Shown one piece after another: positions 36,290 to 46,959 of a stretch of 64,000 nt of DNA (the stretch's first letter is position 1; the number at the start of each line of letters is the position of its first letter). Under the pieces are notes generated by a model. The model worked only from the letters and a program-made list of their open reading frames with translations, had not been told where the DNA came from and made no database searches. Position numbers and translations under genes: made by a program. This stretch comes from Pontederia crassipes. Taxonomy: Eukaryota; Streptophyta; Magnoliopsida; Commelinales; Pontederiaceae. Location: assembly GCA_030549335.1 (NCBI GenBank), contig CM060188.1:44791696-44855695 (forward strand), in the 5' to 3' direction.

Positions 36290-38212
36290 ATGCTGTCTGC
36301 TCCATCGCATGGATGCTGCTTCTCCTTCGATTTCGCCTCTCATTGCTGCTTCCTACCTCTCCCTCCCGCCACCGCCGCCGCTTCCTCCTCTGCCGGTAAG
36401 CAAGCAAAATGGTTGCGTTTTTTTTATTATTTTCTGTTTAAATTGAGCTCTGAGCTTGGATTGCCTTAGTATTTACTTGCCGCATGGGTGTTTTCCGATA
36501 TATATCAGTTGAAATGGAACGCCGGGAAATATACTTATCAATTTGAAAGAACTAAATCTTCGCTAGCAGTCGTATAGAAATTTGTCCTGCTGCTTTTGCA
36601 ATGAGAAGGAGGGGAGCAAGAAATGTATTCCATTTTTTTTATCACTGATCTCGTTCGAAAATTTGTTCATCTGAGTTGTCCAATTTTTTTTCTTGTTGTT
36701 GATAAAACTATATTCTGCATGTAGTTACTTAGCAAAGAACTAGGTTTACAAGTTGTTTTATATTTGCTGCTGTTTAGTAAGTCCTAGAGAAGGAGTCTTT
36801 CTCTGAATTTATACTGAATTATGGAGCATGTGCCTCTTCCCTATGCACCTCTTCATTCAAAGAACGGATGGTAAGAGGTTATCAAGCTTCGCCTGAAGAA
36901 ATTGTTTGTAAATTATTTAACTTAGAAAGATACTGTATGATAATTGCACGGTTACAGGACATTTCTGTTCATATTCAACTTGGAATTGATTATCTTAGCA
37001 TGTTGATAAATGCGGTAACAGGAGCATCATTATTGCCCTTTACTTAAGTTTCTCTTTTGCATTCTCTCTATTTCTTTCTGTCTGTTCAACAGTTATAAAA
37101 GTTACATTTGGTTGAGTCCAATGCCCCTTTTGACAGGTAATTTAACCCCTGATGGAAAGTACCTAACTTGGTCAGGTCTATCTGGAGTTCCATTATATTC
37201 TTATACTAGGAACTGTAAGCCCATCTACAGTGGCAGTGCCCAACTGAAAAGCTTTCCTCTACACCGTCGTAGGAGATTATCCGTGGCTTGCAATGCTAGT
37301 CCTAATAATTATAGGAGGAATCCAGATTTTTCTAGACAACAGAAAGGATCTTCCAGAGGCCGGAATAAGCAATACCAAGAGCGTGATGATTCTGAAAATA
37401 ATGAAGAAAACTTCATCTCCTCAAAAAATGGCTCGTTGTTATCTTTAAGTAACAATCCAAGGTATCAGGCTACAGCGATTCCAGGGCAGAGAGAGAAGGA
37501 AATTGTTGAGTTGTTCCGAAAAGTTCAAGCCCAACTAAGGGAGCGTGCGGCGATCAAGGAAGAGAAGAAAATTGAAGCTGCACAACAAGGGCAAAGTGAA
37601 CGGGGGACTGTTGATTCCCTGCTCAAATTGTTAAGGAAGCATTCGGTGGATCAGAGGAAGACAACAAGCACAGAAGAGGACCTTAACCATGAACAAACAG
37701 AAAGCATCGTTGTATTTGAGGATGAGCAGAAATTAATTTTTCCTGGCCCTTCCAATGTCAAGCAAGAGAAGGTTGATGAAGCAAGCCCTCCTTCTAGTAG
37801 ACCAGTGTCAAATTTCAGACGGAGGTCACCTGTTCCAAGAGTAAAGTTCCAACCAGTGTTTTCAGCTGAGGAAATCAGCTCTACTTCAGTAGAAGATACC
37901 AGGTCAACCTTTGCATCGAGATCTAAAGGGAAAAAGAAGAAGGCTAGTGGTAAAGAGTCGAAATTGCAAACAGATTCAGATTCCTTGCTGCCGGCCAGTA
38001 TTGATGACTTATCCGTGGATGATCAATCTGATATTTCTGAATCTGATGAAACTAAAGAAGATTCCACGGAGTCATCTTTCCGAGAAGACTCTGGCTCTCA
38101 AGATTTAGCTGCCTTAAAACTTACCGAACTTAGAGACCTTGCAAGGTCTCAGGGCATTAAGGGATACTCAAAGCTCAAGAAAGTTGAACTTGTTGAACTA
38201 TTGAATAGTTGA
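36290..38212 (+). CDS. RHON1: Rho-N domain-containing chloroplast protein (RHON1 / BP-73 type)
   Basis: Predicted plastid RNA-binding protein; in Arabidopsis RHON1 supports RNase E-dependent processing and transcription termination (family knowledge). Preferred model: exon 1 36290-36395 from ATG, intron 36396-37136, exon 2 37137-38212, phase 1 junction, 393 residues. The first ~35 residues are Ser/Ala/Pro-rich with few acids, fitting a transit peptide. Then come a basic segment (RRNPDFSRQQKGSSRGRNKQ), a predicted helix around GQREKEIVELFRKVQAQLRE, a long acidic/Ser-rich linker with SRSKGKKKKASGK, and the C-terminal Rho-N fold (final ~36 residues, DLAALKLTELRDLARSQGIK...). An acceptor at 37092 would hit a stop; ATG 37121 offers an alternative shorter start. 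The domain call is firm, the start less so. Confidence 0.85.
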
Positions 38213-38223
38213 TGGATAGCTTC

Positions 38224-38262
<39 letters not shown>

Positions 38263-39386
38263 AGATGGAATAGTTTTGTTATTGAACTCAAAGAATTGGC
38301 TCTTGGATCGTAGGTCAATTTTCTTGTTATATGCTACATGGAACAACGCCATTCCCCTTTTCTTTTTACATGTTTCTTTGACTTATGGCTTATGAAACTG
38401 ATGGAGAGTTTTCATTTATGTGCAAATTGGATTTGTGTCTGAATTGTTCACTTTTCATCATTGATGAAAACACCTTCGGAGCCTTAATTGTTTATGACCT
38501 CAAATGATTCAATTCAACATTGGATTTGAGAGTTATCTGGTTGTGTTGTCTTGTCTTGTAATCTTTTTTCAGGCTTTCAGTATGCTTGACACAAGCAATC
38601 TCCCTTTTTGGCTCGATGAGATTTTGTCAATGAAGTGTAACATTACCCTTTTTATTAGCAGGTAATTCAAATCATCACTTAAATAAATTATTTCAATTAT
38701 CCATAACATCAAGACGATACAAATAATAATTAAAATAACTACTAAAATATTTTTTAAAAGTTATTTGAAAGTTTAATCATATATTATTACTGTAGATTGC
38801 ATAAAAAAATTTGAACTTTGTTTTATTTTCAACCTAAACTTTTATTTTTTCTAAAAAAACTTTATTTTTTAAGAATGAAATGAACTTTGATTTTATTCTT
38901 AAAGATAACTTAAATTTTCATTTTTACGTAAAAAATCATTAACTTTATTCTCAAATTTATCTCAAATTCTTATATTAAAATTTAAATTGATTTTCATAAA
39001 TATAACCTATTATTATATTTTTTAAAAGAATAATTATAATTTGTAAAAAAATAAAAGGGTAAAAATTAAAATATTTTTTGTAACATCGATAATAAATTTG
39101 TTTAAAGTTTATCCTATTTTGTAATTATATTTTATCTAATTATAGATAAATAAAATAGTTGGATCTTATTTTATATAATTATAAAATAGGCTAAAAATTT
39201 AAAGTAATTTACTATCAAAGTTATAAAAATATTTTATTTATTTATTATGACTTGTCTATGTAATGATCACTCAATTATTATTTTTTAATAAAATAATAGG
39301 CCATATTTATAACTAATTTAAATTTTGAAAAATAAAATTTTAGATTAAATTTGAGAATAAAACTAAAGTTCAGATTGTTTTATGCA

Positions 39387-39430
<44 letters not shown>
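38213..39430. other. 3' UTR and AT-rich intergenic DNA
   Basis: A TTTTC-rich tract (38222-38262) follows the stop codon and belongs to the likely 3' UTR. The remainder to 39385 is AT-rich with no gene or clear repeat. Confidence 0.5.
39386..39430. repeat. (ATT)n microsatellite
   Basis: About 15 ATT units immediately left of the long-TIR MITE; it hides the exact target duplication. Confidence 0.9.
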
Positions 39431-39433
<3 letters not shown>

Positions 39434-39847
39434 GATTAATTCTATAAACTTCTCATAAATTATAGTGATTTTTCGCGTCTAATCCCGAAGTATGAACTTA
39501 CTATATGACGTCTTTAAATTTTACCACAATTCTCACTTGAATCTTTTCGTCGGATTCCGTTAATTTTTTAATTATTTTTTATTTATAAAAAAACACAATG
39601 CATCCCATGATTTTGAGTTTTTGCCTGTCTAAATGAAGCAGAAAAAGTAAGACATTTATGTCAAATCACATGAGAGCATTTTAATTTTTTTATAAATAGG
39701 AAAATAAAAAATAACAAAAAAATTATCAAAAATCTGACGAAAGAATCTAAGTGAAAATCATGATAAAATTTAGATACTTCGTACAATTTCAAAGTTAGAT
39801 GCGAAATATCGCTATAATAGAAGGGAAGTTTGTGAAATTAACTCTTA
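39431..39847. mobile_element. Long-TIR MITE (foldback or Mutator-like)
   Basis: 417 bp that is almost entirely two inverted arms of about 150-170 bp. The left arm starts TAAGATTAATTCTATAAACT and the right arm read backwards starts TAAGAGTTAATTTCACAAACT. Matching blocks continue, e.g. 'atagtgatttttcgcgtctaa' against 'atagcgatatttcgcatctaa', and 'cacttgaatcttttcgtc' against 'cacttagattctttcgtc'. Flanks are TTATTAT on both sides, consistent with a target duplication but ambiguous in the ATT run. Confidence 0.7.
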
Positions 39848-40242
39848 TTATTATAGACAAACAAAGTAAAAGGAAAAAAAAAATGGATACAGAAAAAAGA
39901 AAAGCAGGTAACATCATCAATTATTTGTCCAATAGTAGTTGATAAATATCTTTTAAGATAAATTTATAATGAAATTATAATTACTATTGATATGTATGGA
40001 GTTGATTTGGGTCTACACAATCATCAATGGCTTATGAAAATAAAAGTTAAGGTTGTATGATATTATTTTTAAAAGAATTAAAATTTTAACTGAATGGATA
40101 TTTGGATCAAAATGTATTCTGTAACTGATTTCTAGTATATAAATTATTAATAAGATGGCAGTTAAGATTACATAAAATTTATAATCATTGATAATTGATT
40201 GTAATAAAATGTTATAATTGATAATAGGCAAAAAGAAGTATA

Positions 40243-40414
40243 CTCGCCTCCATGATATTGTAACTTTGGCTAACATCTCATCAGCATTTACAATCTTCTT
40301 TCTCCCCGTACAGTATCTGTTGTCTTCACGGCAGTTGTACTTACCGTCGTGGGGGTCGCTCTGAAGGCCGGTGTAGTCCCATCGTCCATACCCCCCTTCC
40401 TCCTGCCTCGCATT
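40243..40414 (-). other. Unassigned open segment next to LRR pseudogene
   Basis: Minus-strand reading of 40495-40235 is open and has non-random-looking composition (…DYTGLQSDPHDGKYNCRED…, then NRYCTGRKKIVNADEMLAK). The half beyond 40415 overlaps the LRR pseudogene antisense and is probably a shadow. I could not match the rest to a family. It may be an exon scrap of another gene. Confidence 0.25.
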
Positions 40415-41330
40415 GTGGGACTTCTCCCACGACCCATGCCGCCACTTCGTCTGCAGCCTCATTTGCACAGCCCAAGCCTCCCCCGCCCCCGCCATGTGTG
40501 CGCTTCCCTCACCCTCGATCCCCCCGCTACGCTGGTAGCCTCGCCGCCGTCAACTTCTTTGGCCTCGCCTTCCTCTCCCACCTTGACTTTGCCGACAACA
40601 CCTTCCACGGGGCGCTGCCCTCGTCCATGTCCTCCCTCCAGAACCTTCACACGCTGGTCCTCGCATCCAGCGCCTTCTCCAAAGGGATCCCTCTCGCCTC
40701 ATCGCTCTTTACAACTTCGACCTTCGGGCAACGCCCTCGTCAGCACCATTCTGGAGTCCTTGGCCTCGCTCACCAACCTAACGACGCTAGACTTGTGCTC
40801 CAACCAGCTCTCCGGGGACCTCCCACGCCGCTTGCCTCACAGCTTCGTCTCTTTAGCATTGCGCGGGAGCTCGTTATCCGGCGAACTAAAGCGACCAGCG
40901 TTCATGGCGTTGTGCGTGCTGGAGGTCGCCGAGATGAGTGCGAACCAGAAAACATGGGAATGTGGAGGCATGGTTCCTTCTACTCCCTTCGCTACAGCAA
41001 GTGAACCTTGCGAATAACAGCCTGGACGACATCAAGGTAGCAATGTCGTCGGGGACGGGAATACTGACCACCTGGTGCCGCTCGACTTGGGGTTCGACCA
41101 GATCGAAGGGAAGCTTCCAGCCGAGCTTGTGCGGTTCCCAAAGAAACATCTACAGGTGGACACAAGTTCTCGTGACTTGGTACTTCGCACACCTCGCCGC
41201 TGGCCGCTCGGTGATGCAATCTACTTTTCCACCGGCTGCTTTGAATCCTTCACAGAAACCATAGCCTTTGACGCATTTCTTCGAGCTCGGCTGGAGGTGT
41301 TTCTTCCTTGCAAAAAATGGATTGTTTAGT
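40415..41330 (+). pseudogene. Leucine-rich-repeat protein pseudogene, multiple frameshifts
   Basis: A GC-rich block in AT-rich surroundings reads as one LRR protein only if frames are changed at least four times. It begins with an LRR N-terminal cap (WDFSHDPCRHFVC). LRR units follow: LSHLDFADNTFHGALPSSM, LQNLHTLVLASSAFSKGIP, LTNLTTLDLCSNQLSGDLP, FVSLALRGSSLSGEL, LPSLQQVNLANNSLDDIK, LDLGFDQIEGKLPAELV. A degenerate tail near FFESFTETI closes it. An intact parent would be a secreted LRR protein of about 400 residues; its exact family is uncertain. No kinase domain is present. Confidence 0.75.
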
Positions 41331-43480
41331 AAAGTAATAAAGTTCCCAAATCTGGAACGTTCATCCTGATGGTGAAATTTTTGTTGTTGTAGATTACAAC
41401 GTATAATACAACAAACCCTTGATAATATATCTAGATTATCCTATATCAAATATCTCCTGAACTTTTTGTATCTCTTGAGGGTAAGGTTCATTTGTTGGTG
41501 TGATATGTAGGGCAAAAATAAGTATCTTAAAGAAAAAATTTAAGAATAATTTCCATTTATTTTATTTTTTTCATATATTTTGAGAATACGCAATTATCTT
41601 GTTTCCTTCATAATTTTGTCTAGAAAACTCATTAAATATTAGTCCAACAATGAATGAATGCTGGGCCACAAACACATTATAATACATGAACAAGTAAAAA
41701 CTTATCCAAACAAAGATTATCGATCCAGAAAAGCAAAAGATTTAGATTTGAAATAAAAATTAGGCTACTTTTTTTAAAACATTTAAGTTTAAAATTATGA
41801 CTATAAACCCAAAAACCGAATGAGTTCTATTCGCACCAAATATATTTTTTTAAAAAATGATTATGAATAAAATATTACTTTAACTTTTAATTTTATAATT
41901 TACTTTTTCTCCTACCAACTCATTAACTTCAACATTATCAAGTCACTAATCAATTCTAGTGAAGTTAAATAGAAAATTAATTAGAATAAATTTAAATTTA
42001 ATTTTTTAAACATTTAACATGATCAATTTAATGTTTATAATTTGTTTAAAAAATATTATTATTTTAAACTAGGCTCCTGTTGAGACAATGTGGACCAAAA
42101 ATTCCTCTTTGTAAAGGTTCAAATATTTTTTTATGCTTTTAAAATATACCCAAAATTTATAATTTTTTTTTGTGTGAAATAACGTTTTCACTTGTATGTT
42201 ATAACTAAGGAATATTATTGTGCTTTACTTGTATTCCAAATTTTTAACAAAAAAAATACTAACACTATATAAAGGCTCAAACCCTTCTTTCTTCATCTTT
42301 TTTTTGTCTCCCACTAAAAAAAGGACCAAAACAAAGGAAAAAAAAAGAGAAGAGAAAAGATGAGTTTTTATCCAAAAACTCAAACATATCTAAAGGGACT
42401 CAATCCTCGATGTGCATTATTGGATTTAGGAAGATAAGAACACCTAGTTCTAACTATGGTTGTATACAATTAGAATGCTTTCATTTTTATATTCATATAT
42501 CAATTTGAGGAAAGATAAGAATTGCTAATTTCATAATGTTATAATGATTAATAGAAAGATTATTTATTGAACCCATCAAAGGAGACTTTCTTCTATGATC
42601 TAAGATACCAAAATGAACTAGAATTGACTAAAAATGAGGTGGTTTTCATTGTGTCATGGGTGTGACAGATTTTGAGTCTGAGGGATGAATTCGTCTCGCG
42701 CACAGCCACAAAAGCACTTTCCACGACCATGAGGTGGGCATTATGGGCAGATGACCACGTTTCAACTATGAGTAAAGAGTAAAAAAAGGTTTGGTTCCTC
42801 TCACGATCATGAAACATAGCCCTGATGGGCACGAATACATGATTCACATTCGCGAGCATCAGGATCATTGTTCACATTCATGTTACAGACATAAACATTG
42901 GATACACGACCTTAACCACTAGAAACACATCTAAATGATTCATAGATCATTTAATATGTATTAGTGATATTCATATGGTTCATATTAATTGTTGAATGGT
43001 TCAAAACATGTCTTTTCATATTATATGCTTAATTATTATTGTTTACAAATTTATTATTGATGCACTAATATTCATCTGTAATGATAATTATTAAGAGTTT
43101 AAAAGAAAAAAAAAGCATTTTATGATAATTAATACATAATGTATCCCAAGTTAAACAAAAAATATTCTTGTCACGTATTAAAATTAGTAAAATAATGCAT
43201 TATGTGTATGTGATTCTTAGAAACAAAATATCTCATAAAAAAATGTGTGTATTATCAAGAATGACCCGGAATAAAGTCCATTGTTATCATAATGTGTTTA
43301 AAATTATGCTCGCTAGCATAACCAAGCTAACTCTAACAATGATGTTGAACTGATTTTTTGATAAAATTAAGATCAAATATAATAATATCAAATGTTGAAG
43401 ATAAAAATAAATAAATTATAACACTTCAAGGTCCCATATGATAAAGAAATTTTAAAGAGTTATGTCAAGTTAATGATGGA

Positions 43481-43551
<71 letters not shown>

Positions 43552-43738
43552 ATAAAATGATTAATGCTAATAGAGTTATAAAGCAACTACTAAAATGTTA
43601 TAAGATGAAAATAAGAAAAATAATGAAATGTTAGAAATTAATGTTACAAATGATAATGATGTACCAATTAATATCATGATTGTAGTATTATGTTACAAAT
43701 GTTTATCTATTTTTTTCTCATGTTACTTGTGATGTTAT
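41331..43738. other. AT-rich intergenic DNA
   Basis: No gene, RNA or transposon boundary recognised, apart from the AAT microsatellite at 43481-43550. Confidence 0.5.
43481..43550. repeat. (AAT)n microsatellite, about 23 units
   Basis: An uninterrupted 70-bp trinucleotide tract, likely highly variable. Confidence 0.95.
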
Positions 43739-44099
43739 TGTTATGATTTCTGCACGAGAGAAATTATGCACCGCGAAAAAATTCGAGAAATTTAAGACGA
43801 CGCAAAATTTTATTAGATGGAAGAAATAGAAGAGAATTACAAGATCAGATTGCTTTATCTTTTGACTCCTTGAGAGTTTATATAGGCACTCCCCTTAATA
43901 GATGATAGAATTTAGAGACCAATTGAAACTCTATATTAATCTCAAAAATAGGACACCTATTTTGTAATAAGGAAATAAATCAATTTCTTAATAATATCAT
44001 GATAAGGAAACATACAGAATATGTCAGACATATTTTCTTTTATTTCTTGGGATCCAAACAGATTTCCAATTAAAGTAGGATTCAAAGCATTAATTAACA
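43739..44099 (-). repeat. 3' LTR of Copia element
   Basis: 361 bp, paired with 46594-46954; directly preceded (minus strand) by the polypurine tract. Confidence 0.9.
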
Positions 44100-44111
44100 A
44101 ATCTCCACCTT
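44100..44111 (-). other. Polypurine tract of Copia element
   Basis: Minus strand AAGGTGGAGATT abuts the LTR start, a classic plant Copia PPT. Confidence 0.8.
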
Positions 44112-44170
44112 GAATTAAATCATACAATCAGATATCTAATACTCTCTGCCGCCGTCAGTCAGTTCTGATT

Positions 44171-45400
44171 CTACACATGTGATAGCATTCTTATAACTTC
44201 ATCTTGCGATTCCACCTCTTCAACTACTTGGAATGCATATGCAAATACTATGTGCTCAAAGCCATAACGCTTAGGAGGACCTACTTGCTTGCGAGCACGT
44301 CCTACATCTAGACTTGTCATTGCTTCTTCTGCTTGCTCCTCAGACTCTGGTTGTTCGGCCTGATGAGATTCTTCTGGCCTATTCTGAATTGGAGTTAATC
44401 CAAACTCCACCTATTTGTTGACACCCTCTTCTGCTGAGTCAACAATATCTGATTTTTATTTGAGCTTGAACATCTCATCAAAAGATACATTTCTACTGTG
44501 AATACTCTTGTGCTATAATGAAGACCAAATTCTGAAGCCTTTTACACTTGCACCATATCCCACAAAGACTCCTTCTTTGACCCTTGGTTCCAACTTTTCT
44601 TCACTGACATGATAATATGTTGGATAGTCAAAGACTTTTAGATTAGTATAATCAGTAGAGTTTCCTGATCATACCACGATGAGAGTCTTCAGATCGATCG
44701 CGATTGTAGAACTTCGATTGACAATGTAGCATGCTGTACTAACAACATCAGCCCATAATGATTTGTTCATACCAGAATTAGAGAGTATGTACTGTGTCCT
44801 CTATAGAAGAGTTATGTTCATACGTTCTGCTACATCATTCTGTTGTGGTGTATATCTGACGGTGCAATGTCTAACAATACTTTCATCCTTACAGAATCAA
44901 TCAAATTCATACGAACAGAACTCCAAACCGTTATTGGTATGAAGACGTTTCATTTTTCTCGATGTCTGATTCTCCATCAGAGTCTTCCATTGCTTGAAAG
45001 CTTTAAATGTATCGCTCTTGTGCTTCATCATGTGAGTAATCATCTATCACAGATAGGAAGTATCTAAAACCTCCTAGAGATAGAACACGAGAGGAGCTCC
45101 AACAATCAGCTGAATGTAATCGAGTGTTTCATTCGTCTTGTCCACGGCTTGACTGAATTGATGTCATTTTTGCTTGTAAAAAACATAGTGCTTGCAGAAT
45201 CCAATTTCAGATATCTTCTGATCATCCAGAAGATTGCGCTTGCCGAGGATGTCTATCCCTTTCTAACTCATATGTCCAAGTCGCATGTGCCACAACTTGG
45301 ATGTTTCTAATTCTGATTTGGACGAACTACCTACTGCAGTCACATCAAAAATTACTGTGTCTTGTAATATGTATAAAGACTTTTGCTTGACTCCTCTCAT
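44171..45400 (-). pseudogene. Copia pre-integrase and integrase remnant
   Basis: Minus-strand broken frames give the gag-pre-integrase zinc region (near 45280-45200, 'LWHMRLGHMSERG'-like), the integrase core (near 45060-44830) with HTNNGLEF and YTPQQNDVAER, and then the usual post-integrase acidic linker. The linker is an open stretch at 44410-44171 (NRPEESHQAEQPESEEQAEE, then VGPPKRYGFEH). The RT that should follow is missing; the polypurine tract comes 60 bases later. Confidence 0.7.
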
Positions 45401-45410
45401 GACTTCAACA

Positions 45411-45737
45411 TCATCCTTTGACCGTGAGAACATCTCCTATAGTATCCATCCGACATCCTTTGGAATTCAGAACTTCTAACGATATCAATTTTTTCTTCAG
45501 TTGTGGAACACGACGGACCGTTGTCAATGTCCTCACCCGATTGTCATGACTTTTGATCTGAATTGAGTCGATTTCAACTATTTTATAGACTGCAGCATTG
45601 CCCATGATGACATTTCCACCATCAATATTTTGATAAGTGGAGAACCACTCTTTGTGTGGAGTCATATGATAGGAACATCCTGAGTCGAGAACCCAACTCT
45701 CCTTCAAACATTTTTTATCAGACACCATGAGAATCAA
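45411..45737 (-). CDS. Copia protease domain fragment
   Basis: A 108-residue open stretch with the aspartic protease signature WVLDSGCSYHMTPHKEWF and the downstream NVIMGNAAVYKIVEIDSI and VRRVPQLKKKLISLEVLNSKG blocks, the standard Copia protease layout. It sits between the gag zinc knuckle and the pre-integrase region of the 43739-46954 element. The flanking frames are broken, so it is not part of a working polyprotein. Confidence 0.75.
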   Translation of the reverse strand: MILMVSDKKCLKESWVLDSGCSYHMTPHKEWFSTYQNIDGGNVIMGNAAVYKIVEIDSIQIKSHDNRVRTLTTVRRVPQLKKKLISLEVLNSKGCRMDTIGDVLTVKG

Positions 45738-45799
45738 ATAATCATCAGATTCGTTATTCTAGTGAGCTACTATAGCAACCGTGTCTTTCTTCTTCTTCT

Positions 45800-45850
45800 T
45801 GAGGCAATCCTTCTTCCAGTGATCCGGTACTTTACAGTAGTTGCAGATGT
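45800..45850 (-). other. Copia gag CCHC zinc knuckle
   Basis: Minus-strand translation gives CNYCKVPDHWKKDC, a CX2CX4HX4C nucleic-acid-binding knuckle, between the gag and protease parts. Confidence 0.7.
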
Positions 45851-45926
45851 CCTTCGGATTAATGTTCTTCTTCGACTTACCCTTTTGAAAGTTTGTCTTC
45901 ACTGCGATTGTTACCAATCCTGCGGC

Positions 45927-46543
45927 CTAAGTTTCCACAGTTTTACCAGACATCCTATGACGAAGTTCACGAGTATGTAGACTCGATCTTACTTTTTCCA
46001 GAGTAATTGTGTCTCTTCCGATGATAACAGACTGAATAAAATTTTCATATGATAGGGGAAGAGACACCAACAGAAGTAAGGCTGCATCTTCATTCTCAAT
46101 TTTCACATCTATATTTCGTAACTCCATCAATAGAGTATTCATCTGATCGAGATGATATTTTAGAGGGGTACCTTCTTGCATGCTGAAGGCGAACAGACGT
46201 TGCTTCAACAACAACTTTTTATGAGAGACTTGGTCATGTAGAGACTCTCAAGTTTCGACCATAGACCAGATGTTATTTCTTGATCAGCGACTTTGATAAT
46301 AACCTTATCTGCCAGATACAATAGGATCATGAAGTGTGCCTTCTCTTCTTATGCTACCAAATTTGTGAGGTTGGACTCATTTTTTTTGCCCTTCAAGTCT
46401 TCCTCCTTTGGTTTGTTCTTCGACACGTTCGCGAGCGGCGCCCAGAACCCTTGTTGTTTTAGAAGTGCCCGCATCTTAATCTGCCAGAGACTGAAACTAT
46501 TTCGTTCTGTGAATTTCTCGATGTTGACATTGTGCGATGTCAT
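45927..46543 (-). pseudogene. Copia gag (DUF4219/UBN2 type) with frame breaks
   Basis: Starts at 46543 with MTSHNVNIEKFTERNSFSLW, the typical Copia gag opening, and is open to 46349. The frame breaks, then resumes at 46214-45927 with LFAFSMQEGTPLKYHLDQM, LLLVSLPLSYENFIQSV and TLEKVRSSLHTRELRHR. Together these cover most of gag, but at least one frameshift or stop separates them. Confidence 0.75.
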
Positions 46544-46574
46544 CTCTACTCCTAACGGAGGATCGACGATGAAA

Positions 46575-46590
46575 CCTCACTTTGATACCA
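46575..46590 (-). other. Primer-binding site of Copia element
   Basis: Minus strand TGGTATCAAAGTGAGG, three bases inside the right LTR, of the initiator-tRNA-Met type. Confidence 0.8.
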
Positions 46591-46593
46591 GTT

Positions 46594-46954
46594 TGTTAGG
46601 ATTTCTGCATGAGAGAAATTATGCACCGCGAAAAAACTTGAGAAATTTAAGGCGACATAGAATTTTATTAGATGGAAGAAACAGAAGAGCATTACAAGAT
46701 CAGATTGCTTTCTCTTTGGACCCTTAGGAAGTTTATATAGAAATTTTCTTTAACAAATGATAGGAATTAGAGGCCAACTAAGACTCTATATTAATCTCGA
46801 AAATAGGACACCTACCTTGTAATAAAGAAATAAATTAATTCCTTAACAATCTCATGATAAGAAAATATATAGAATACGTCAGACATGTTTTCTTTTACTT
46901 CTTGGGATCCAAACAGATTTTCAGATAAAGTAGGATTCAAGACATTAATTAACA
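46594..46954 (-). repeat. 5' LTR of Copia element
   Basis: 361 bp, same length as the left copy, starts TGTTAGG and ends TTAACA on the plus strand. Confidence 0.9.
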
Positions 46955-46959
46955 GTTAT

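Larger units (their letters stand above)
43739..46954 (-). mobile_element. Copia LTR retrotransposon lacking RT/RNase H
   Basis: Complete boundaries: two 361-bp LTRs (43739-44099 and 46594-46954), TGTTA...TAACA ends, and a perfect 5-bp target duplication GTTAT (43734-43738 and 46955-46959). On the minus strand a primer-binding site follows the right LTR and a polypurine tract precedes the left LTR. The interior is only about 2.5 kb and codes gag, protease and integrase remnants; no RT or RNase H motif is present. The LTRs differ at roughly one base in eight by eye, so this is an older insertion than the gypsy element. Confidence 0.9.

Noticed and set aside
37093-37136. Upstream splice acceptor at 37092 for the RHON1-like gene
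   Set aside because: With the exon 1 phase it reaches a TGA within eight codons; the acceptor at 37136 keeps the frame open.
40349-41017. 222-residue single open frame as an intact gene
   Set aside because: Only part of it matches LRR units; the remaining LRR units lie in the other two frames, so the region is a frameshifted pseudogene.
43481-43550. AAT array considered as a structured regulatory element or CRISPR-like repeat
   Set aside because: Pure trinucleotide microsatellite without spacers. No CRISPR-like repeat/spacer pattern exists anywhere in the window.
46293-46727. 144-residue plus-strand frame across the Copia gag/LTR junction
   Set aside because: Antisense to recognisable gag and runs into the LTR.
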